Below, one piece after another: positions 57,900 through 64,000 of a DNA stretch of 64,000 nucleotides (position 1 is the stretch's first letter; every line of letters starts with the position of its first letter). The notes under the pieces were generated by a model, which was not told where the DNA came from, made no database searches, and was given only the letters and a program-made list of their open reading frames with translations. This DNA is from Exiguobacterium acetylicum (lineage in GTDB: Bacteria; Bacillota; Bacilli; Exiguobacteriales; Exiguobacteriaceae), in assembly GCF_022170825.1 (NCBI RefSeq), contig NZ_CP081878.1:3059001-3123000 (forward strand). Reading direction: 5' to 3'. Made by a program: the position numbers and the translations under genes.

Positions 57900-57943
57900 T
57901 TGTATGATACAATTAAAAGAACAAAAATGATTGTATAATACAA
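57900..57943. promoter_or_regulatory. Double palindromic operator between marR and the CBS-MFS operon
   Basis: Two 13-bp palindromes of the form TTGTATnATACAA (57900-57912 and 57931-57943) are spaced by 31 bp centre to centre, about three helical turns. The second overlaps a TATAAT -10 for the rightward gene. They are probable MarR sites. Confidence 0.7.
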
Positions 57944-57983
57944 CTACAACTCTGTCAAGCCTCCTGCTTTTCGCATTGACAGC

Positions 57984-57992
57984 TTATCCACA
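57984..57992 (+). promoter_or_regulatory. Isolated DnaA box
   Basis: TTATCCACA, a consensus 9-mer, lies about 50 bp before the marR start. A single match can occur by chance. Confidence 0.35.
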
Positions 57993-58042
57993 TTGGGTAA
58001 TCATGAGGGACAGAGAGACTTTTTCGAAAGGGGAGATACCCG

Positions 58043-58465
58043 ATGTCTCAACAAGCACTCGAAACCATTGAATTGGAGCTAGCGATTCTGATCCGACGCT
58101 TAACGACAGCGACGGCTGACAATCGTAATTTGGATCGTGCTTCCTACCTCTTACTGCGACAATTAGCGGATTCCGGCAAGGTCGGTGTCAAAACGCTTGC
58201 CCGTGAGCTTCAGCTCGATGTCTCAACCGTCAGTCGCCAAGCCGCGGCACTTGATCAGAAACAACTCGTTGAAAAAGTAAAAGATCCGACAGATGGACGG
58301 GCCTTCTTCTATCACATCACAGATAAAGGACAAGAAGAGCTCACGATTTACCGGACAGCGCGCCTCGCGAGCATCGAACGTCTCCTGACGGATTGGCCGG
58401 CAGATGATGCCAAAGATTTCGGACGCCTGTTGCAACAATTCAACCGTGCTTTGCGCGAACGATAA
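58043..58465 (+). CDS. MarR family regulator of the CBS-MFS operon
   Basis: The protein is 140 residues. The winged-helix region is clear: LDRASYLLLRQLADSG, VGVKTLARELQLDVSTVSRQAAALDQ (recognition helix) and VEKVKDPTDGRAFFYHITDKG (wing). No cysteine is visible. It is divergent from the CBS-MFS operon and has the TTGTATnATACAA sites upstream, so autoregulation and control of the exporter are inferred. The start follows GAAAGGGGAG. Confidence 0.9.
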   Translation: MSQQALETIELELAILIRRLTTATADNRNLDRASYLLLRQLADSGKVGVKTLARELQLDVSTVSRQAAALDQKQLVEKVKDPTDGRAFFYHITDKGQEELTIYRTARLASIERLLTDWPADDAKDFGRLLQQFNRALRER

Positions 58466-58481
58466 CGGAATTACACCATTT

Positions 58482-58525
58482 AAAAGAACGGACGCGAAAT
58501 CAATCGATTTCGCGTCCGTTCTTTT
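58482..58525. terminator. Bidirectional terminator between marR and mmuM
   Basis: A 20-bp perfect stem (58482-58501 with 58506-58525) with an AATC loop lies between the two convergent genes. Confidence 0.95.
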
Positions 58526-58534
58526 CGTCATTAT

Positions 58535-59470
58535 TCATGATGTATGAGAAACCTGACAAACCGACCGAATTTGTGCGATATGCTCGGGTGACGTCCGGCA
58601 ACAACCGCCAATCAATCGTGCCCCTGCCTCATACCACGTCTTCGCGACAGTTTGAAACGATGTACACTGATTCGTACCCGACCAGGTTTTTGCGACCGGA
58701 TCATAGATCTCACCAGAGTTCGGATAGACGATGATTGGTACATCCGTCAACGCCTTGACGTGGCGAATGAAATCAGTCGCGTAAGACGCTGGAAAACAAT
58801 TTGCACCGATTGCTGCTAGTTGCGGGTGCTGTCCGATCGTCTCGATGCATGTCGCGAGTGCCGTTCCTTCACTGATGTGCGTCGCATCTTGAAGCGAGAA
58901 CGTCAACCAAGCAGAGACGTCCGGATAGGCTTCGAGAATCCGGAATAACACGATTGCCTCCTCGAGCGACGGAATCGTCTCGAACGCTAATAGATCAGCA
59001 CCTGCTTCAATTAATGCCTCGATCCGTGGTCGATGGAAAGCTTCTAGCACGTCCTGTGACACACCGTAATGACCGCGATATTCAGAACCATCCGCTAAGT
59101 AGGCCCCATAAGGACCAACCGATCCTGCAATCAGTGCGTCACTCTTTCCGCTACGCGCGCGTGCATCTTGCGCCAATGTGACCGTTTGACGAATCAAAGC
59201 GTTTGCTTCATCCGTTTCGATGTGACGTTGCTTCAATCCGTCAATGCTTGCTTGATAGCTTGAGGTGATGGCAACGTCTGCGCCTACTTCAAAATAGTCG
59301 TGATGGACGCGTTCGATCTGTTCCGGTGCTTCAATTAAGAGGCGTGCGGACCAGAGCGGATCATTCAGGTCGAATCCCTTTTGTTCAAGTTCGGTCGCAA
59401 GGGCACCATCTAAGATGAGAAAAGGAACTTCCTGTAATCGTTGATCAACTGGATTTTTGATTCGGGACAT
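58535..59470 (-). CDS. mmuM: Homocysteine S-methyltransferase MmuM
   Basis: The protein is 311 residues from ATG 59470 with GGAG eight nt upstream; the longer reading frame is rejected. The zinc-binding cysteines are in IGANCF and GGCCRTSP. The N-terminus [25 protein letters not shown] is the classical homocysteine methyltransferase start. It transfers a methyl group from S-methylmethionine (or SAM) to homocysteine, making methionine. Its start lies 26 bp inside the 3' end of the permease gene, so the two are tightly coupled. It is governed by the upstream SAM riboswitch. Confidence 0.93.
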   Translation of the reverse strand: MSRIKNPVDQRLQEVPFLILDGALATELEQKGFDLNDPLWSARLLIEAPEQIERVHHDYFEVGADVAITSSYQASIDGLKQRHIETDEANALIRQTVTLAQDARARSGKSDALIAGSVGPYGAYLADGSEYRGHYGVSQDVLEAFHRPRIEALIEAGADLLAFETIPSLEEAIVLFRILEAYPDVSAWLTFSLQDATHISEGTALATCIETIGQHPQLAAIGANCFPASYATDFIRHVKALTDVPIIVYPNSGEIYDPVAKTWSGTNQCTSFQTVAKTWYEAGARLIGGCCRTSPEHIAQIRSVCQVSHTS

Positions 59471-60848
59471 CTTCAACACTCCGTTTCTTAGAAGAATTCG
59501 TGAACGCATGAACGACATAACAGATCACGATGAATGGAATACCGCAGTACAAGGCAATTCGTTGTGTCGGATCAAATCCGATACCAATCAGGGAAATCAA
59601 ACAGACAACGAAGGCTGCGATCGGTACGAATGGAAAGAGTGGTGTACGATAGACTAATTCGTCGACCGTATGCCCTTCGCGGAGGAATTGTTTCCGGAAG
59701 CGATATTGCGCAACACTAATACTCATCCAGACGACAACAACCGCAAGTCCGGAAATCGAGACGAGCGCGATATAGACACTTCCTGCTGCATAGATGCTAG
59801 AAAGCAAGGCAAGTCCTCCACCGAGCATGCTAAACAATACAGCTCGAAGTGGAACCCCACTTGGCGTCACCTGTGCAAAGAAGCGCGGAATCATGCGTTC
59901 GTTCGCAAGCGACCAGAGCATCCTTGAGGCAGCATAAAGCCCAGAGTTCGCAGCTGACAAAATGGCGGTCAAGATGACGAAGTTCATCACGTCTGCTGCG
60001 TAGGGAATTCCAATTCGTTCAAACACGGCGACGAATGGACTTTCAAGTACGCCCTTTCCTTCCGTTGGTAACAAGACGGCTAATACGATGATCGTCCCAA
60101 CGAAAAAGAGGACCAGTCGTAGAATCGTCGTCCGGATTGCAAGCGGAATCGTCCGTTTCGGATCGACCGCTTCACCCGCTGCTACACCGATCAATTCCGT
60201 TCCCGAGTAAGCAAAGTTCACCGCAAGCATCGTCATAAAGATGACAAATGCACCGTTCGGGAACAATCCACCTTCGGTTAATGAAGAAAAGAATGGTGCC
60301 GGGCTACCATCTTGCAATGGAATGAAGCCGACGATTGCTCCGGCACCAAGTAAAATGAACGCAATGATCGTTACGACCTTAATGGCAGAGAACCAAAACT
60401 CGACTTCAGCGAACACGCGGACCTTCAAAACGTTGATCCCAAGGATCATCGCAGCGAATAATGCACTGAACACCCAGACAGGAACGGATGGGAACCAGCG
60501 TTGCATCAAAATGCCTGCTGCCGTGAATTCTGAACCGAGGGCGACCGTCCACGTCAGCCAGTAGAGCCAGGCCACTGTATAACCTGTGCCAGGTCCGATA
60601 TACTTTGTCGCGTATTTATGGAATGAACCGGTTTCCGGCATGTGCACCGCCAGTTCACCGAGACTTAACATGACTAAGTAAACGACGACGGCTCCGATCA
60701 AATACGACAAAATCGTTCCGACGCGCCCTGCTTGTTCCAATGTATAGCCTGTACTTAAAAATAACCCTGTTCCAATGACACCACCTAACGACAGCATGAT
60801 CAGATGACGTGATTCCATCTTTCGTCGAAAAGCCCCGCTTGTTTTCAT
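59445..60848 (-). CDS. mmuP: Amino acid permease, S-methylmethionine type
   Basis: The protein is 467 residues with 12 helices of the APC superfamily. The N-terminus [30 protein letters not shown] is typical of the amino-acid permease group, and [16 protein letters not shown] is in helix 6. Placement under a SAM riboswitch and overlap with mmuM point to S-methylmethionine as substrate (MmuP); other methionine-related amino acids remain possible. The start follows GAGGAGG. Confidence 0.88.
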   Translation of the reverse strand: MKTSGAFRRKMESRHLIMLSLGGVIGTGLFLSTGYTLEQAGRVGTILSYLIGAVVVYLVMLSLGELAVHMPETGSFHKYATKYIGPGTGYTVAWLYWLTWTVALGSEFTAAGILMQRWFPSVPVWVFSALFAAMILGINVLKVRVFAEVEFWFSAIKVVTIIAFILLGAGAIVGFIPLQDGSPAPFFSSLTEGGLFPNGAFVIFMTMLAVNFAYSGTELIGVAAGEAVDPKRTIPLAIRTTILRLVLFFVGTIIVLAVLLPTEGKGVLESPFVAVFERIGIPYAADVMNFVILTAILSAANSGLYAASRMLWSLANERMIPRFFAQVTPSGVPLRAVLFSMLGGGLALLSSIYAAGSVYIALVSISGLAVVVVWMSISVAQYRFRKQFLREGHTVDELVYRTPLFPFVPIAAFVVCLISLIGIGFDPTQRIALYCGIPFIVICYVVHAFTNSSKKRSVEDVPNQKSS

Positions 60849-60883
60849 GAATCCGTTTCCTCCTCATTCAACCTATTCCAAAC

Positions 60884-61025
60884 AAAAAACGCATCCTCAC
60901 GGATGCGTCGGTCGACAATTCGGAAATCTTATCGATCGGGTGCAGCACCCGCAGGAATTAGCACAGTATCTTTCGACCTGTTGCTGAGGTTTCATAGGGC
61001 CAGTCCCTCCACCTCTCTGGATAAG
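60884..61025 (-). promoter_or_regulatory. SAM-I (S-box) riboswitch with terminator, upstream of mmuP-mmuM
   Basis: The minus strand leader shows CTTATCCAGAGAGGTGGAGG at the 5' side (61006-61025), GGGACTGGCCC, CAGCAAC, GTGCTAATTCC, and the closing GATAAG (60928-60933). The terminator is an 8-bp stem (60889-60896 with 60901-60908) followed by T (60884-60889). It turns off the operon at high SAM. Confidence 0.93.
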
Positions 61026-61092
61026 TATGTAATTGTTCCTAACCCTATCAAGTCTTTTTCGAATTGTCAACACAATTCAGAATACTCCTATC

Positions 61093-61129
61093 AAAAAAAC
61101 ATTCCGCATCGTGATGACCCGGAATGTTT
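61093..61129 (-). terminator. Terminator of the pyruvyl transferase gene
   Basis: A stem of about 9 bp (61097-61105 with 61121-61129) is followed on the minus strand by a T-run. Confidence 0.82.
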
Positions 61130-61136
61130 GAACGCT

Positions 61137-62603
61137 TTATTTTTTTGCGAATAAATCAGCTGTTTTCAATGCTGCACGAACCGCTTTCCGGTTCAATGTT
61201 CCTTGCTGATGTTTCATTTTTTTCGTTTGTTCGGCCAGTTGCGCTTTCAAGGCTGCAATCTCTTGATCCTTTTGAGCCGTTCCTGTTTGTTTCTGCAATG
61301 CTTTGATTTTCTTATCTTTTTCAGCTAATTGCGCTTTCGTCTGCTTTTGTGCATCCGCAATCTTCTTCTCTTGTTCTGGGAAGAAACGTTCGAAACGTGC
61401 TACTGCTTCCTCAAGACTCACGCCAGAGATCGGTTGGACCGGTGGGAGCAACTCGGTTTGTGCCATTTGACGATCAAACGGAACATTCTCAGGATAGTTC
61501 GTCTCTTGATAGATATGCTCAAGATTATTGACATTCAAGAAATCAACGAAGTTGTCGAAGTTACGTGCTTGAACACGTACTGGACTTTGGAAGTCAGCGT
61601 TTGCTACGACGTCAGATAATTGTGTATCTGCTTTGATATCGTTCGCCCAAATATGTGTCAATTGATGATAATCCGTCAATTCGCGCATCCGTGCATCCTT
61701 TGGAATGAGAATGCTTGGCGTACCCGCAAGCGTCGCCGTGATGTTTCCGTGTAAACGAGCTCCGAAGCTGAGGTCTGCTTGTCCGATGAAATCGAACCAC
61801 GTTTGTGCGTTCAAGAAGAAACGAACACGGTCATTCATATAAGCAGGATCCGACATCTTCACTGGATAGTTCGTCACAGACAAGTCCGCGATTGGATGCG
61901 TTCCTGTATACGTCAATTTCAGTTCCTTCATCCACTGTGGAATGAAGTAATGATTCGGATACTCTTCCATCCCGCGCGTAATGAAATCAAGAACGTTTTG
62001 TGGTGCCAAGCGTGACGAGTTAACCGTAATCATCGATTCAGGCGTAATGTTCGTTTCGCGGATATTCAAATCACGACCAAACGCATACATCGAAGGACAT
62101 CCGATGACACGGTGATCGATCCCCTCGCGGAAGCCAAGACGCGTTAAGTATTTCGACGTGATTTCCCCACGAAGACCAAGCATGCTCGAACGCTCAAGAA
62201 CGGCGCTGACGAATGCTTTAACATCTTCATCGAACGGGAATCCGCGGTCTAAGTCTGGTTCAAACGGTGCACGTAACCCGACACCGATGACGACGACTGG
62301 AATTTTTAATTTTTTGATGAGACGTGTGTACTTCCGTAACGTCGGTACGAATTCTTTTCGGAATGCGTCTGCTAACGGAATGACGTAGAGATCGAAGTTT
62401 GCATTGATCTCATCTGCTCGTTCTTCATCGTAATAGTAATAGTCCGGTGTAATCGTTGTACCTTCCGTCATCAACGTCCGAAAGATACTGTATTGATAAA
62501 TGAGATTTCCAACGTTTCCTCCAATGGAATTATGTTTCATCAAATAAGGAGCATCGAACTGTTCGAATGGTGTCATACCTGCACGAATAATAATACGTTT
62601 CAT
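61137..62603 (-). CDS. Polysaccharide pyruvyl transferase family protein
   Basis: The protein is 488 residues. The N-terminal three-quarters (1-400) show the GT-B-like pyruvyl transferase pattern: the N-terminal GGNVGNLIYQYSIF loop, VVVIGVGLRAPFEPD, LGLRGEITSKYLTRLGF, FGARLHGNITATLAGTPSI and a late FVDFLNV helix. The C-terminal ~80 residues are a long Lys/Gln/Glu coiled coil (QEKKIADAQKQTKAQ). Members transfer pyruvate or otherwise modify surface glycans. The coiled coil is an unusual addition and may give oligomerisation. It is a single gene. Confidence 0.8.
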   Translation of the reverse strand: MKRIIIRAGMTPFEQFDAPYLMKHNSIGGNVGNLIYQYSIFRTLMTEGTTITPDYYYYDEERADEINANFDLYVIPLADAFRKEFVPTLRKYTRLIKKLKIPVVVIGVGLRAPFEPDLDRGFPFDEDVKAFVSAVLERSSMLGLRGEITSKYLTRLGFREGIDHRVIGCPSMYAFGRDLNIRETNITPESMITVNSSRLAPQNVLDFITRGMEEYPNHYFIPQWMKELKLTYTGTHPIADLSVTNYPVKMSDPAYMNDRVRFFLNAQTWFDFIGQADLSFGARLHGNITATLAGTPSILIPKDARMRELTDYHQLTHIWANDIKADTQLSDVVANADFQSPVRVQARNFDNFVDFLNVNNLEHIYQETNYPENVPFDRQMAQTELLPPVQPISGVSLEEAVARFERFFPEQEKKIADAQKQTKAQLAEKDKKIKALQKQTGTAQKDQEIAALKAQLAEQTKKMKHQQGTLNRKAVRAALKTADLFAKK

Positions 62604-62807
62604 AATGGATAAACTTCCCCTCTCAGCTGTTTCATTCGTCCTTGCAAGAAAAAAATACGGAAAAATATATTATCACTTTTTTCAATCTCATTAAGAATAG
62701 ATGAACTTTATTTCGAAAGTCAACGAATCCTAAGGGAAACAGGTCTTTCGTCATCAAAACGAAACATTAGGACCACTCCATTATTTCTCTAAAATAGAAA
62801 AATGTAA

Positions 62808-63722
62808 CTATTCAATCGTTCCAAGATACATGCGCAAGTTTGCTTCGACCAATTTTAAAGCTTTCAACCGTTCTGTCGACGTAGGTTCTAACAAGGCACT
62901 GAAAAAATGTTCCACTTCGACTGGCTGACCTTTTTCCATATCGCGCAACATCGATGATTTCATCGTATCTTCCATCGCATTCATCTGTTTCAGAAGTACC
63001 GTTTCTGCATCATCATTAAAGATTGCTCCTTGTTCTTCCATTGCCTGTTTCGCTTCCTTCATGACGTCTACAATCATCTGACGCCCGACAGACTCTTGTC
63101 GAATCGGACCGATCGCGGAACGAAAGAGCGTCGTCACGCCAGCGAACGTCGAAATGAAGAGGTACTTTTGCCACATGTCATCCATGATATGCATCGAGTA
63201 CGTCATCGGCGCCTTTGTTTTCGCAAAACACGCTGCGATCTCTTTTAGACGGGCTGTTGGCTTACCAGTACGAGAACCAAACAATAGTCGATGTGACGGG
63301 CTTGTCTGTAAAATGCGTCCTTCCGCATCAAGCGTTGACTCAATGAAACAGAGTCCTCCAAGCACTCGGTCTTCTCCAAAGACTTCTGTTAACCGTCGAA
63401 TATGCTGCATCCCGTTCAATAAAGGAATGATATACGTATTAGTCGAGACGAATGGCATAAGATCTTGCAAGACATCATCTAAGTGATAAGCTTTCGTCGA
63501 AAGCAATACGACGTCGAAGACGTGATCTGGTCGCATATCTCGTGTCATTAACTGAGGCGTGATCGTGAAATCTCCATGAGGACTCGTAATTTGTAGTCCT
63601 GTTTTTTGTAGCTGTTCATAACGTTTCGGACGAACGAGGAATGTCACCTGTTCACCTTGTTCAGCAAGACGACCTCCGAAATACCCTCCGACTGCCCCTG
63701 CACCTACGACTAAAATGTTCAT
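62808..63722 (-). CDS. panE: 2-dehydropantoate 2-reductase family protein (PanE/ApbA)
   Basis: The protein is 304 residues. NADPH-binding GAGAVGGYFGGRLAEQG is at the N-terminus and the C-terminal helical domain carries the catalytic Lys region (WQKYLFISTFAGVTTLFRSAIGPIRQ). It reduces ketopantoate to pantoate in coenzyme A synthesis, or a related 2-keto acid. No pan operon is nearby. The start follows AAGGAGGAG. Confidence 0.88.
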   Translation of the reverse strand: MNILVVGAGAVGGYFGGRLAEQGEQVTFLVRPKRYEQLQKTGLQITSPHGDFTITPQLMTRDMRPDHVFDVVLLSTKAYHLDDVLQDLMPFVSTNTYIIPLLNGMQHIRRLTEVFGEDRVLGGLCFIESTLDAEGRILQTSPSHRLLFGSRTGKPTARLKEIAACFAKTKAPMTYSMHIMDDMWQKYLFISTFAGVTTLFRSAIGPIRQESVGRQMIVDVMKEAKQAMEEQGAIFNDDAETVLLKQMNAMEDTMKSSMLRDMEKGQPVEVEHFFSALLEPTSTERLKALKLVEANLRMYLGTIE

Positions 63723-63862
63723 ATGTACTATCTCCTCCTTACCCGTTCTGTGTGCCGTTTACTCCTTCACCCTAACATATTTGGAATCGTTTTCCTGACT
63801 TCAGGTTAACGCATTCAGATTTAAGTTAAGCGTTTGCATTTTAGAAAAAAACGTATATACTA

Positions 63863-63876
63863 ACTTGTATACAAGT
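63863..63876. promoter_or_regulatory. 14-bp palindrome, probable operator of the GntR-type gene
   Basis: ACTTGTATACAAGT is a perfect palindrome about 30 bp before the start of the GntR-like gene. Its core fits the FadR-type TnGTnnnACnA pattern. Confidence 0.5.
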
Positions 63877-63905
63877 ATACTCACTTTAGAAATCAGGTGA
63901 TTCCA

Positions 63906-64000
63906 TTGTCAGAACTGTTATACCCCTTGAAGTGGTTATCAAAAGCTTCCGCTGGAGATCGTGTTGCGCACGAACTACGGATGCGTATCATTTCAGGACG
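63906..64000 (+). CDS. GntR family regulator, N-terminal fragment cut by the window edge
   Basis: The start is TTG at 63906 with AGGTGA upstream. The readable 31 codons give LSELLYPLKWLSKASAGD then RVAHELRMRIISG, the first helix of a GntR winged helix. The upstream palindrome is consistent with autoregulation. The effector domain is outside the window. Confidence 0.7.
   Translation, partial: MSELLYPLKWLSKASAGDRVAHELRMRIISG

Overview
The window looks like chromosomal DNA from a low-to-mid GC Gram-positive bacterium of the class Bacilli. Exiguobacterium is my best guess, at moderate confidence. The reasons are strong AAGGAGG-type ribosome binding sites, several TTG and GTG starts, secreted M4 and M6 metalloproteases, WxL-type wall proteins, S-box and L-box riboswitches, a CIRCE element, and close resemblance of many proteins to Bacillus families (YhfP, IolS, PepT, YkpA, DbpA, YoaT, YczE). 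I see no rRNA, tRNA, insertion sequence, prophage or CRISPR array. Most of the window is ordinary core genome.

Layout. 0-9.5 kb: secreted immune-inhibitor-A protease, an HD-GYP signalling protein, a GyrI-like protein, a thermolysin-type protease, an SH3-like surface protein, a YhfP-like reductase and a DUF4129-like membrane protein. 9.5-17.2 kb: a right-handed beta-helix protein, a DUF1028 protein, a YfcC-type transporter, an ABM monooxygenase, then a cupin, two aldo/keto reductases and an OsmC-like protein. 17.3-20.9 kb: a two-gene AT-richer segment with a large PLD-helicase-DUF3427 protein and a convergent, 3'-overlapping MutT/Nudix gene. This is the best candidate here for an accessory defence or DNA-damage system. 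Just beyond it lie three perfect DnaA boxes, two forming a 20-bp palindrome, around the promoter of an RlmI-like methyltransferase gene.

22-32 kb: a quinone oxidoreductase, peptidase T, a three-gene WxL surface operon whose first gene carries exactly 13 copies of a 39-bp repeat, a prohibitin-like protein translationally coupled to an unlisted 34-residue membrane protein, a YkpA-type ABC-F ATPase, a Nudix hydrolase and an SRPBCC protein. 32-41.7 kb: a SAM riboswitch drives an SfnG/SsuD-like flavin monooxygenase and an overlapping ATP-grasp enzyme. Then come DUF975, DUF2325, DUF817 and YczE-like proteins, a MarR regulator with two tandemly duplicated nitroreductases, and a COG2509-like flavoprotein.

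41.7-53 kb: DbpA, RlmN, a methyltransferase/ABC transporter operon, an IsdG-like haem-degrading enzyme, a UDG-like protein, an L-box lysine riboswitch in front of an NhaC-family (LysW-type) transporter, and htpG under a perfect CIRCE element. 53-64 kb: an SDR dehydrogenase, an M20 peptidase, small unknown proteins, a CBS/MFS operon divergent from a marR gene with a double palindromic operator between them, a second SAM riboswitch driving mmuP-mmuM (S-methylmethionine uptake and use), a polysaccharide pyruvyl transferase, a ketopantoate reductase, and the first codons of a GntR-type regulator.

Two themes recur. One is sulfur/methionine economy under SAM riboswitches. The other is redox or electrophile stress handling: YhfP, two aldo/keto reductases, OsmC, nitroreductases with MarR, and the ABM protein.
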